Assembly: GCA_012513595.1 (NCBI GenBank)
Contig: JAAZBY010000218.1
Location: 1-18,222, forward strand
Length of the DNA stretch: 18,222 nt
DNA from: Chloroflexota bacterium
GTDB lineage: Bacteria; Chloroflexota; Anaerolineae; UBA1429
Direction: 5' to 3'
Made by a program: the position numbers and the translations under genes. Under the pieces are notes generated by a model that was not told the DNA's origin, did no database searches, and saw only the letters and a program-made list of their open reading frames with translations. Shown in pieces: positions 1 to 8,435 of this stretch (the stretch's first letter is position 1; each line of letters opens with the position of its first letter).

Positions 1-1145
<1,145 letters not shown>

Positions 1146-1184
1146 GTGTCATCCTCCCGGTTCATCCCAACCGATTGTCAAGCC

Positions 1185-1213
1185 ATTCTAGGCGCCGGGC
1201 GGGGATCGGTCAA
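1185..1213 (-). promoter_or_regulatory. Sigma70-type promoter of asnS
   Basis: Read on the minus strand, TTGACC (1213-1208) and TAGAAT (1190-1185) are separated by exactly 17 bp. Transcription would start near 1178, about 33 nt before the GTG of asnS. This indicates asnS is transcribed separately from the upstream membrane-protein gene. Confidence 0.7.
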
Positions 1214-1256
1214 CGCTCGGCCCCCTCTGCCCGTAGCGCCCCCGTTCCCCACAGGT

Positions 1257-4200
1257 TCAGCCCTGCTCGGCGGCTCTGGGCCGCAGGCGCGCCGGCAGCG
1301 CACGCGCCAGAACCTGGCGCTCCTCGCGGTCAAAAACGCCCAGCACTGCCAACCCCACCACGTAGCACAGCAGCCCCAGGAAAAGGGCCAGCGGCCGCTG
1401 CGCGTCCGGCAGAACCAGCGGCAGGCCGATCAGCGGCACGGCACTGATCACCAGCCGCCAGAGGATCGCGACCCAGGGGATCCGCGCCAGGTAGCGCCGC
1501 ACGCCGAGGTAGAACGGGATCAGCAGTACCAACTCGGCCGCCACCATGACGTACGCCGAGGCCATAAAGCCCGCCAGGTGGATGAAGGCCAGGTTGGCCC
1601 CAAAGCTAAAGGCCAACCCCCAGGCGAAGGCGCGCGTCAGGTAGCGCTGCTGGTTCAGGGCGATCAGCACGTACTGCGTCACCGAGTTGATGAACCCGAT
1701 CGGCATGTACCAGATCATCACGCGCAGAATGTTGGCCGACTGGGGCAGATACTGCGGCCCCCCAAGGATCGCCACCAGCACGTCGGCCAGCCCCCAGCCG
1801 ATGGTCGCCACGGGCAGCGCCACCATCACCAGTAGCTTGATGGCCAGCCGGTAGGCGCGCAAGAGCGACTCGCTCGAATCGCGGGCATAGCGCGCCATCA
1901 GCGGAAAAATGGCCATGGTAAAGTAGGCTGGGATGACGCCGACCGCGTCGATGTACTTGTAGGCCGTCCCATACCAGCCCACCACCCGGTCATCGGGGGC
2001 CATCCACTCGAGCAAGAAGACGGCGACTTTGAAGAACAGCGTCGCCAGCAGGTTGTTGACCATCAGGGGGTACGACTCGCGCAGCAGCTCCCGCTGGAAA
2101 GCAACGTCGAACTCCATCCGCGGGCGGAAGAGCAGCGCGCGCACCAGCGCGTACAGGGCGACCACGGTGACGATGTTGGCCACGATCGAGACCAACCCCA
2201 GCCCCACGTAGCCAAAGCCCGCCAGCAGGACGACGCTGCCCAGAAGCACGCGGAAAACCGTCGTCAGGGTGGAGACGAGCGCCGGGATCTCCATGCGCTC
2301 GTAGCCGATGAACGCCGCGCTCAGGCCCGCCGCCACGTTGGAGGGCACCAGCGCCAGGCCAAACAGCGAGATGGCCAGGATAGTGCGCGGATCGATGGGG
2401 CTCTGCGTCTGCCCACGGAGCAGGAAAAAGAGCGCCAGCACCGGCACCATGGCCACGCAGAGGCCCAGGCGCAGGATGGTCGCGTTGGCGAGATAGCGGT
2501 TGGCCTGGGAGCGGTCGCGGGCCAGGGCGCGGGTGATCAGGGTGTTCAGGCCATAGTTGGTGAGGATATCAAACCAACCAATGAACACCACGGCGAAATA
2601 GTACTCGCCCGAATCGGCCGGGCCCAGGATGCGCAGCATCAACATGGCAAAGACCATGTCGATGGCCTTGTTCAGCAGGGTCAGGACGATGGGCGCCACC
2701 GTGTTCTTGGCCACCCGCTGGCCGGCGCCGCCCTCCGCGCCAGGGCGCGCGAACCGCAGCCAGCCCCACACCCCCACGGCGAGCAGCAGTAACGTACCGG
2801 CCATGAAGCTGCCGTACAGGCCGATCTTGATCGGGTCGGGCGAGTACTTGAAGCGCACGATGTGTTGCCCGGCCGGCACCTCCACGGCGCGCAAGTTCCC
2901 ATTGGCCCGGTAGATGTGCAGCGGCTGCTCGTCGATCTCGGCGCCCGCCTGGCCGGCCGGGCGGATGTAGGCCACCCACCCGTCAAAGTACGCATCACCC
3001 AGCACCAGCAGGGCCGCGCGCTCGGCCGTCAGCGTGACGAACACCTCGTTCGCCGAGTAGTCGATCGCCTCGACCGCGCCGGGCGTTCCGTCCGGCGCCC
3101 CGACGGGGTAGGACCCTGCGGGCGGCTCTTCGAGGATGACCTTTTCCAGGGGCTCCAGGGCGCGCAGCGCCTCCTGCCGGGCGGCGGCATCGGCGATGAC
3201 CTCGGCCCGGCCCACCAGGAACGCGCGGGGCAGGGCATCCTCGTTGCGGTAGATGCGCATCTCCCCGTCGTACACGAGGGTATACCCGGGGCGGTCGATG
3301 GCCCGCTCCGGGGAGGTCAGCACGTACTTGACGTTCAGGAGGTCGAGCAGGCGAGAGTCCAGCGCGTCGGCATCCCACTCGAAAAGGGGAGCGATGCGGT
3401 TATAGGGCAGCTCGCTCTGCGGCGTGATCAGCTCCATGTACTCGACGTACTGGCGCGGGATGATCGAGTCGTACCCGCGCACGTCCTGCAGGCCATAGAG
3501 CATGCCGGCGTTGGCGTTGAAGGTCTTTTCGCTGTCTCCCACGTAGGACGTGATGCGGAAGAGGTCCGCATCCTCCTTCAGCCAGGCGACCGAGGGGGGT
3601 TGCTGGCCCACCAGGCGGCGATCGGTACGCGGCAGGAAGCCACTGCCGATGACGTACAGCTCAGCAAAGACGACCAGCGCCGCCAGCGCCCCCCAGGCCA
3701 GGGGCCTGCGGAACCTGTGGCGCAGCGCGAGCAGCAACCCCGCCGCAAGCAGGGCCAGGCCGAGGATCAGCAGGTTGCGGAACTCGTACGAGTAGAACAT
3801 GCGCCCGTCGGCAAAGGCCTCCGGCGCCCTGGCCAGCGCCTGCAGGGCGCGCTCGGCCAGCGCGGCCACGCGCTCTTTGACGAGGAGGCTGGCGCCCAGG
3901 GCCACGAGGAGCGCGCCGCCCCCGCCCAACGCCATCACGGGCAGGGCGCGCTCGGCCAGCCAGGCCGCCCAGCGCCGCCAGCGGGCGCCGTCGGGCGCCC
4001 CCCTCCGCCAAAGAGCATCGACGCCCATGGCCGCCAGGATGCCGACGCACAAGGAGTACGGGAACACCCAGCGGAACGGCGAGTGCACCTGGTTCAGCCC
4101 CGGCAGCTGAAAGACGACCCAATACAGCCGGCTGCCAAAGGCAAAGGCCAACGACAGCGCCCCCAGGCCGGCAAAGAACCACTTGTGCCGCCCGGCCCGC

Positions 4201-5333
4201 CCGAGGATGGCCCCTGCCGCTAGCAGCAGGGGCAGGATGCCGACGTAGCAGGCCCCCTCCACATAGTTCTTGATGCCCCAGGTGATCGTGTCGATCGGTT
4301 GCCCCAGGGCGTTGGCCGTAACGGGCGTGCGCAGCCCCGTGAACAGGTCCAGATAGGCATGGTGCGACGGGTTCCCGAAAAAGTCCGGCATCAAGAGGGC
4401 CAGGACGTGCCGCGGGGGGTAGGCCCAGCCCAGCACCTCGGCAAAAGAGGCAGAGCCCTCGCGGAAGTTGTGCCGCACCAGGTCGAGCAGCGGCAGCCAC
4501 TGGGCTGCACCGAGCCCCAGCCCGACCGCCGCCATGGCCATGAGCGCCGCGGCCACGCCGCCCGTCCGCCGCCAGGAGCGGCTACGCCGCGCCAGCCCCG
4601 CCAGCCGGTAGAGCGCGTAGGCCGACGTGCACAGCGCCACGTAGTAATACATCTCGGGGTGGCCGGCCAAGAGCACCATGCCCAGGGCGCCGGCCCCCAC
4701 GGCCAGGGCCGGCAGGTAGCTGACCGGCGAGGAGGGGCCCTCTTCCGCCCGCCGCACGACGCGCTCGACCATGGCCAGGATCAGGGGCAGCCACAAAGCG
4801 CTGGCCACAATCATGGGGAAGACGTTGCTCACCACCATGAACCCGCCGAACATGAAGGCCAGCCCACCGATCAGGCTGCCCGCCCGCCCTACGCGCAGGG
4901 TGCGGGCCAGGACGTAGGTGAACGCGCCGGCCAGGAAGAGGTGCAGCGCCGCAAACCACCCGTAGGCCGACGCCAGAGGGAGCACATAATAGATGGCGCT
5001 GAGGGGGTACATGGCCGAGTGCTGCCCCGCCGCCAGGAACGGCACTCCGGAGAGGATGTAGGGGTTCCAGAGGGGCAGCTGCCCGGCACGGAGCGAGTCG
5101 ACGATGAACGTCTTCCAGGCATAGTTCTGCAGGTAGAGGTCCAAGAGCAGGCTGTTGTGCGCCACGCCGACGCCCAACTCCGCGGCCTGGGCCTGCCACG
5201 GGGCCCAGGCGTAGACGCTATCGGCGGGGAGCATGCTGCGCCCACCGAGCGTCTGCGGCCAGAGGAAGATCAGCGCGAGGGCAGCCAGCACGGCCATGGC
5301 GGCCAGGTCTCGTTTCCAGCCCCGGATGGGCAC
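1257..5333 (-). CDS. YfhO-family membrane protein fused to a Wzx/PST-type polysaccharide flippase
   Basis: One uninterrupted frame of 1358 residues carries two membrane modules. Residues 1 to about 860 resemble the YfhO family: an N-terminal anchor (RGWKRDLAAMAVLAALALIF), then the family-typical region with PADSVYAW, LQNYAWKT and LPLWNPYILSGVPFLAAGQ, further hydrophobic segments, and a non-membrane portion (about 590-830) with LLDLLNVKYV and GDAYFDGWVAYI. After a short Gly-rich linker (about 861-873), residues 874-1358 resemble an oligosaccharide flippase (LLNKAIDMVFAMLMLRILGP, GEYYFAVVFIGW, NYGLNTLITRALARD). Family knowledge: YfhO proteins take part in glycosylation of cell-surface polymers, and flippases move lipid-linked sugars across the membrane. 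A joint role in surface glycan export is inferred. I chose the GTG at 5333 because AGGGAGGGG lies just upstream and the promoter at 5479-5507 excludes earlier starts. ATG 5297 is an alternative. Confidence 0.85.
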   Translation of the reverse strand: MPIRGWKRDLAAMAVLAALALIFLWPQTLGGRSMLPADSVYAWAPWQAQAAELGVGVAHNSLLLDLYLQNYAWKTFIVDSLRAGQLPLWNPYILSGVPFLAAGQHSAMYPLSAIYYVLPLASAYGWFAALHLFLAGAFTYVLARTLRVGRAGSLIGGLAFMFGGFMVVSNVFPMIVASALWLPLILAMVERVVRRAEEGPSSPVSYLPALAVGAGALGMVLLAGHPEMYYYVALCTSAYALYRLAGLARRSRSWRRTGGVAAALMAMAAVGLGLGAAQWLPLLDLVRHNFREGSASFAEVLGWAYPPRHVLALLMPDFFGNPSHHAYLDLFTGLRTPVTANALGQPIDTITWGIKNYVEGACYVGILPLLLAAGAILGRAGRHKWFFAGLGALSLAFAFGSRLYWVVFQLPGLNQVHSPFRWVFPYSLCVGILAAMGVDALWRRGAPDGARWRRWAAWLAERALPVMALGGGGALLVALGASLLVKERVAALAERALQALARAPEAFADGRMFYSYEFRNLLILGLALLAAGLLLALRHRFRRPLAWGALAALVVFAELYVIGSGFLPRTDRRLVGQQPPSVAWLKEDADLFRITSYVGDSEKTFNANAGMLYGLQDVRGYDSIIPRQYVEYMELITPQSELPYNRIAPLFEWDADALDSRLLDLLNVKYVLTSPERAIDRPGYTLVYDGEMRIYRNEDALPRAFLVGRAEVIADAAARQEALRALEPLEKVILEEPPAGSYPVGAPDGTPGAVEAIDYSANEVFVTLTAERAALLVLGDAYFDGWVAYIRPAGQAGAEIDEQPLHIYRANGNLRAVEVPAGQHIVRFKYSPDPIKIGLYGSFMAGTLLLLAVGVWGWLRFARPGAEGGAGQRVAKNTVAPIVLTLLNKAIDMVFAMLMLRILGPADSGEYYFAVVFIGWFDILTNYGLNTLITRALARDRSQANRYLANATILRLGLCVAMVPVLALFFLLRGQTQSPIDPRTILAISLFGLALVPSNVAAGLSAAFIGYERMEIPALVSTLTTVFRVLLGSVVLLAGFGYVGLGLVSIVANIVTVVALYALVRALLFRPRMEFDVAFQRELLRESYPLMVNNLLATLFFKVAVFLLEWMAPDDRVVGWYGTAYKYIDAVGVIPAYFTMAIFPLMARYARDSSESLLRAYRLAIKLLVMVALPVATIGWGLADVLVAILGGPQYLPQSANILRVMIWYMPIGFINSVTQYVLIALNQQRYLTRAFAWGLAFSFGANLAFIHLAGFMASAYVMVAAELVLLIPFYLGVRRYLARIPWVAILWRLVISAVPLIGLPLVLPDAQRPLALFLGLLCYVVGLAVLGVFDREERQVLARALPARLRPRAAEQG

Positions 5334-5478
5334 AGCCCCTCCCTGGTGTCGGTATCCCTGACCGGTTTGAGGCAGCCAAAAGCCCGCCGGACACACTCTC
5401 CGGCCGAGACGTCGGGAGCGTGGGGATGGGATCGATGTCGGACGCCGGGCCCTGCGCGGCCCACGGCAGCCGGGCCAG

Positions 5479-5507
5479 ATTGTAGCCCCGGCGGCCCGCC
5501 CCGTCAA
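5479..5507 (-). promoter_or_regulatory. Sigma70-type promoter of the YfhO-flippase gene
   Basis: On the minus strand TTGACG (5507-5502) and TACAAT (5484-5479) are 17 bp apart. Transcription would start near 5472, giving a leader of about 140 nt before the GTG at 5333. It faces away from the tRNA-Thr promoter, so 5479-5575 is a divergent promoter region. The leader 5334-5470 shows no RNA element I recognise. Confidence 0.65.
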
Positions 5508-5545
5508 TCGGGTGGGGCGCGGCCCAGCCTCCTGCAGTCGGACGA

Positions 5546-5575
5546 TTTCGCGCGGGCGGCCGCTTGTGCTATAAT
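5546..5575 (+). promoter_or_regulatory. Promoter upstream of tRNA-Thr
   Basis: A perfect -10 box TATAAT lies at 5570-5575, 52 nt before the mature tRNA. The -35 region is poor (TTTCGC at 5546-5551, 18 bp spacer). The stretch TATAATGCCCCGTG closely matches the promoter 178 bp downstream at 5748. Confidence 0.55.
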
Positions 5576-5627
5576 GCCCCGTGTTGGCCTCGCAGGCGAG
5601 GCACGACCACATAGACAGATAGCCCAT

Positions 5628-5700
5628 GCCACCCTAGCTCAATCGGCAGAGCAGACGCTTCGTAAGCGCCAGGTTTCGAGTTCAACTCTCGAGGGTGGCT
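5628..5700 (+). tRNA. tRNA-Thr (anticodon CGT)
   Basis: Folds as a cloverleaf. The acceptor stem GCCACCC (5628-5634) pairs with GGGTGGC (5693-5699), and the discriminator is T5700. The D-stem is GCTC/GAGC. The anticodon stem 5654-5658/5666-5670 encloses TTCGTAA, with anticodon CGT at 5661-5663 reading ACG (Thr). The T-arm is TCGAG-TTCAACT-CTCGA. The second anticodon-stem pair is A.C (28-42), a mismatch. The 3' CCA is not encoded. Six T residues follow at once (5700-5705), which may help termination. Confidence 0.95.
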
Positions 5701-5724
5701 TTTTTCTTTCCCATCGCGCGGCCG

Positions 5725-5753
5725 TTGCCGCGGCCTCCCCTTGCCGCTATAAT
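5725..5753 (+). promoter_or_regulatory. Sigma70-type promoter of the zinc-ribbon gene
   Basis: TTGCCG (5725-5730), a 17-bp spacer and a perfect TATAAT (5748-5753). Transcription would start near 5760, leaving a leader of about 147 nt before the ATG at 5907. I recognise no riboswitch in that leader. Confidence 0.65.
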
Positions 5754-5906
5754 GCCCGTGTAAGCGTCCCGTCTGGCGCAGCCGCTCGTTCCTCCCCGGC
5801 AAGAGCAGGCCTCACCCGCCAGCTGCTTCCCGCACAGAGTCTCTCCACGAGGATGCGCACAGCGGCCTACCGGCATGTTCCGGGTGTTCGCGCGAAAGGA
5901 GGCCCG

Positions 5907-6248
5907 ATGCTCTGCACAGCGTGCGGGGCGACGCTTCCCGACGACGCCGCCTTCTGCCTGCGCTGTGGCGCCCGCCAGGAGGCGCAGCCTCCCCAGCCTC
6001 CCCCCGCTGAACTGGAATCTGAGTACTGTGACCTGCGCTTCGTGAACCGGCTTTACGGGATCTATTATGAGGCGCGCAAGCACCACGCGGTGATCGCCCG
6101 CAGCCCCGACGGCATCCGCTCCCGGATGGAGGCGAACCAGGCCCTGGTCAAACGGTTGTCGTCACAGGGCTGGGAACCGGACGGCTACGACGAGGATGGC
6201 TATGTCATCCGGCTGCGTCGGCGGGCCGGCCCGCCCGTGCCCCCCTGA
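5907..6248 (+). CDS. Small zinc-ribbon protein of unknown function
   Basis: A 113-residue protein. Residues 1-22 form a zinc ribbon with two CxxC knuckles: C3-T-A-C6 and C17-L-R-C20 in the form typical of the zinc_ribbon_2 group (CTACGATLPDDAAFCLRCGA). A short Pro-rich linker follows (QPPQPPPAE), then a charged domain of about 75 residues (YCDLRFVNRLYGIYYEARKH, LVKRLSSQGWEPDGYDEDGY) that I cannot assign. There is no signal peptide or membrane segment, so it is probably cytoplasmic. The start is supported by AAAGGAGG ending 4 nt before the ATG. The ribbon may serve for structure or for nucleic-acid or protein contact; nothing in the sequence decides between these. It stands alone, with its own promoter, behind the tRNA gene. 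Confidence 0.8.
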   Translation: MLCTACGATLPDDAAFCLRCGARQEAQPPQPPPAELESEYCDLRFVNRLYGIYYEARKHHAVIARSPDGIRSRMEANQALVKRLSSQGWEPDGYDEDGYVIRLRRRAGPPVPP

Positions 6249-6265
6249 GGCGCACGGCAGGCACG

Positions 6266-6302
6266 AAAAGCAGCGGGCGCGCCACAACGTGGCTCCCGCT
6301 GC
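6266..6302 (-). terminator. Stem-loop terminator between convergent genes
   Basis: GCAGCGGG (6270-6277) pairs with CCCGCTGC (6295-6302), and an inner GCCAC/GTGGC stem stacks above it. Read on the minus strand the hairpin is followed by TTTT (6269-6266), so it fits an intrinsic terminator for the HTH gene that ends at 6341. It may also stop the zinc-ribbon transcript coming from the other side. Confidence 0.65.
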
Positions 6303-6340
6303 AACATGATACCGTCCGGCTGCAGGGCGACGTGCCCCGT

Positions 6341-6556
6341 CTAGCTCGACGCGCTCGGCTCCTGGGCCGGCACGCGACGGCTGGCCTCCAGATAGTCGGT
6401 CAGCATCTCCAGATTGTAGCGGCGATGCCCCCCGGGCGTGCGAAACGGCACGATGCCGCCTTCACGCTCGATCTTGCTCAGGGTCAACAGGCTGACCCGC
6501 AGATACTGGGCCGCCTCTCTGGCCGTCATCAGCTGTTGCTGTTCCCGATCCACCAT
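6341..6556 (-). CDS. Excisionase/MerR-type helix-turn-helix DNA-binding protein
   Basis: A 71-residue protein that is almost entirely one winged HTH of the excisionase (MerR-like) type. LMTAREAAQYLRVSLLTLSK (residues 9-28) forms the helix-turn-helix, and GIVPFRTPGGHRRYN (residues 34-48) forms the wing with the usual GGHRRY signature. There is no effector-binding or coiled-coil dimer domain, unlike full MerR regulators. It is therefore probably a small DNA-binding or DNA-bending regulator. No integrase lies nearby, so a phage role is not supported. The ATG at 6556 is preceded by GGGGGGAA. Upstream in-frame codons read as non-homologous sequence. It is transcribed divergently from the AIM24 gene, which could be its target (inference). 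Confidence 0.8.
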   Translation of the reverse strand: MVDREQQQLMTAREAAQYLRVSLLTLSKIEREGGIVPFRTPGGHRRYNLEMLTDYLEASRRVPAQEPSASS

Positions 6557-6843
6557 GCATTCCCCCCAACATACAGACGCCGCTGTGGTACTGGCCGAAC
6601 AAGTCATCAAGATAGTATCATAGGCTATGCATCGGCATGTAAAGCGCGTATAAATACCTACCTTTCTTTTACGCCGTTTGTACAGGAGGCGCGTCCCGAG
6701 CGCCTAGACTGGTCAGGCGGTGGGTACGCCGAGCCTGCGGAGGTACCCGCCGTACCCGGGGGCGCCCCAACGCGCGGGATGCCCCGCAGCCAGCAGATAT
6801 CCAATCGTATCCGCCACAAAGAGCCAGATATGGAGGTCCACCT
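6557..6843 (+). other. Divergent intergenic region between HTH gene and AIM24 gene
   Basis: 287 bp without a convincing gene. The left part is unusually AT-rich and carries the candidate HTH promoter plus a TATAAA at 6649-6654 that could serve rightward transcription but lacks a good -35. GGGTACG (6722-6728) could pair with CGTACCC (6751-6757) in the presumed AIM24 leader. Short open frames here lack ribosome sites and homology and look like noise. Confidence 0.45.
6614..6643 (-). promoter_or_regulatory. Possible promoter of the HTH gene
   Basis: On the minus strand TTTACA (6643-6638), an 18-bp spacer and GATACT (6619-6614); a TATGAT with a 15-bp spacer overlaps it. The site lies in the only clearly AT-rich patch of the window (about 6600-6680). 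The -10 is imperfect. Confidence 0.4.
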
Positions 6844-7527
6844 ATGCGCTACGAACTGCACGGGGACATGCTCCCCTCTATCGACGTCTACCTGGAGGCT
6901 GGGGAGTCTGTCTACACCGAGAGCGGCGGGATGGCCTGGATGCGGGGCGACCTGGAGATGACCACCAACACCCGCGGCGGCCTGCTGAAGGGCCTCGGGC
7001 GCAAGTTGGCGGGTGAGTCGCTTTTTATGACTACCTACACCTGCCGCAGCGGTGAGGGGATGATCACCTTCACGCCCGAGTCACCGGGGAAGATCATCGC
7101 CCGGCAGCTGGCCGAGGGCCAGAGCATCATCGCGCAAAAGGACGCCTTTATGGCCGCCGAAGAGGGCGTCGACATCGAGATGCACTTTCGCAAGCGGCTC
7201 GGCACCGGGCTGTTCGGCGGCGAGGGCTTTATCCTGCAGCGCATCAGCGGGCCGGGTTGGGCCTTCTTTGAGATCGCCGGTGACGTCCGCGAGTACGACC
7301 TCGCGCCGGGCGAGGTTCTGAAGGTCGACCCCGGGCACATTGCCATGTACGAGCCCGAGGTGGACTACGACATCACCTCGGTCAAGGGGCTAACCAACGT
7401 GCTCTTCTCGGGCGAGGGGCTCTTCCTGGCCACGCTGCGCGGCCCCGGCAAGGTCTGGCTGCAGAGCATGCCGCTGCGCAACCTGGCCGCCAAGCTGGCC
7501 CAGTTCCTACCCTCCAAGAGCAGCTGA
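6844..7527 (+). CDS. AIM24 / TIGR00266 family protein
   Basis: A 227-residue all-beta protein of the AIM24 (DUF124, TIGR00266) family. Visible family features are YLEAGESVYTESGGMAWM near the N-terminus, the Gly-rich GGLLKGLGRKLAGESLFMTTY, PGKIIARQL, an LGTGLFGGEGFILQRISGPG segment and C-terminal GPGKVWLQSMPL. The bacterial family has no firmly known role. The yeast member Aim24 is linked to mitochondrial inner-membrane organisation. There are no membrane spans or signal peptide. The ATG is supported by TGGAGG about 8 nt upstream. The stop is followed within 10 bp by 18-bp repeats and a long palindrome. The length is normal for the family, with no sign of damage. Confidence 0.9.
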   Translation: MRYELHGDMLPSIDVYLEAGESVYTESGGMAWMRGDLEMTTNTRGGLLKGLGRKLAGESLFMTTYTCRSGEGMITFTPESPGKIIARQLAEGQSIIAQKDAFMAAEEGVDIEMHFRKRLGTGLFGGEGFILQRISGPGWAFFEIAGDVREYDLAPGEVLKVDPGHIAMYEPEVDYDITSVKGLTNVLFSGEGLFLATLRGPGKVWLQSMPLRNLAAKLAQFLPSKSS

Positions 7528-7534
7528 CCGCGGC

Positions 7535-7588
7535 GGGGACGCCAAGAGTGGCGGGAACGCCAAGAGTGGCGGGAACGCCGAGAGCCGC
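7535..7588 (+). repeat. Three tandem 18-bp repeats
   Basis: Three head-to-tail copies with period 18: 7535-7552, 7553-7570 and 7571-7588. The first two differ at one base (GGGGACGCC versus GGGAACGCC, both followed by AAGAGTGGC). The third ends GAGAGCCGC, and that end forms the left edge of the palindrome at 7582. The array lies between the AIM24 stop and the terminator. Confidence 0.85.
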
Positions 7589-7611
7589 GCCGGGGATCCC
7601 CGGCGCGGCTC
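7582..7611 (+). terminator. 30-bp perfect palindrome, probable bidirectional terminator
   Basis: GAGCCGCGCCGGGGA (7582-7596) is followed directly by its exact reverse complement (7597-7611). It lies between the converging AIM24 and DUF554 genes. It would form a very stable GC hairpin on either strand. There is no clean T tract (CTGTGTCTCT follows on the plus side), so it may act as a strong hairpin or an mRNA 3'-end stabiliser rather than a textbook intrinsic terminator. Confidence 0.6.
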
Positions 7612-7658
7612 CTGTGTCTCTCACTACGGTGCCGGCCCACAGGCTCGGCCGGCACGGC

Positions 7659-8378
7659 TCAGAAGGCCTGGATGCCCAGCGCCTCCAGCCCGGCGACCAA
7701 GGCCAGCACCACCAGGAGGGCGGGCAGCAGGTTCGCGACGCGGATCTGCTTCACGTCTAGAAGCAGCAGGCCGATGGCCAGCACCAGTACGCCCCCCGTG
7801 GCCGACATCTCGTTGATCATGGCCTCGCTGAGCAGCCCCTGCGCCTGGCCCGCCAGGAGCGTCAGCCCGCCCTGGTAGATCAGCACGGTGAACACCGAGA
7901 ACAGTACCCCGACCCCCAGCGACGAGGCAAAGGCCAGGGCCGCGAACCCATCGAGCACCGATTTGATGGCCAGCAGCGAATAGTCCCCGGTAAGGCCGTC
8001 CTCGATGGCGCCCAGGATGGTCATCGGCCCCACGCAGAACACGAGGCTGGCGGTGACGAACCCCTCGGTAAAGTGCGCCAGGCTCACGGCCGAGGCGCGC
8101 CGCGCCAGCAGGCGCTTGAGCCTCTCGCTGAGGCGCTCGAGGGCGGCGTCGATACGCCACCATTCGCCCAGCAGCGCCCCCACCAGAACGCTGACCAGCA
8201 CCACCAGCACGTTGCGCGTCTTGAGCGCCAGCTGCAGGCCGACGATGAGCGTCACCAGCCCCAGCCCGGCCAGCACCGTCTCGCGCACCCGTTCCGGAAG
8301 GCGCTGTCCCACGAGGGTTCCCAGCCCGCCGCCCGCCAGCACGGCGAGCGCGTTGATCAGAGTGCCACCAGCCAGCAA
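7659..8378 (-). CDS. DUF554 family integral membrane protein
   Basis: A 239-residue hydrophobic protein matching the DUF554 (YdfK/YqgA-like) family. It shows the N-terminal GTLINALAVLAGGGLGTLVG, the LALKTRNVLVVLVSVLVGALLGEWW segment, FVTASLVFCVGPMTILGAIEDG (the most conserved family stretch) and ATGGVLVLAIGLLLLD near the end. About six or seven membrane spans can be counted. Function is unknown; a transport role has been suggested for relatives. The TTG start at 8378 is chosen because it has GGAG about 7 nt upstream and gives the family-typical N-terminus. It is the last gene of the redox run, 57 bp behind the ferritin-like gene, and may simply be co-transcribed. Confidence 0.88.
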   Translation of the reverse strand: MLAGGTLINALAVLAGGGLGTLVGQRLPERVRETVLAGLGLVTLIVGLQLALKTRNVLVVLVSVLVGALLGEWWRIDAALERLSERLKRLLARRASAVSLAHFTEGFVTASLVFCVGPMTILGAIEDGLTGDYSLLAIKSVLDGFAALAFASSLGVGVLFSVFTVLIYQGGLTLLAGQAQGLLSEAMINEMSATGGVLVLAIGLLLLDVKQIRVANLLPALLVVLALVAGLEALGIQAF

Positions 8379-8435
8379 TGCCCTACTCCTACCCTACATA
8401 GCGCGGACATCCATCGACAGGGCTCCCGCGAGCGG

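Noticed and set aside
2862..4223. Long open frame antisense to the YfhO-flippase gene
   Set aside because: It is opposite a convincing membrane-protein gene, its translation is a low-complexity Arg/Gly/Gln/His-rich sequence with no family resemblance, and such frames are common in very GC-rich DNA.
4299..6248. Long plus-strand frame ending at the zinc-ribbon stop
   Set aside because: Only the last 113 codons are coding. The rest is antisense to the YfhO gene and runs through the tRNA-Thr gene; the ribosome site and promoter support the start at 5907.
7365..7655. Minus-strand frame with a repeated VPATLG peptide
   Set aside because: The peptide repeat only reflects the 18-bp DNA repeats after the AIM24 stop; the rest is antisense to AIM24.
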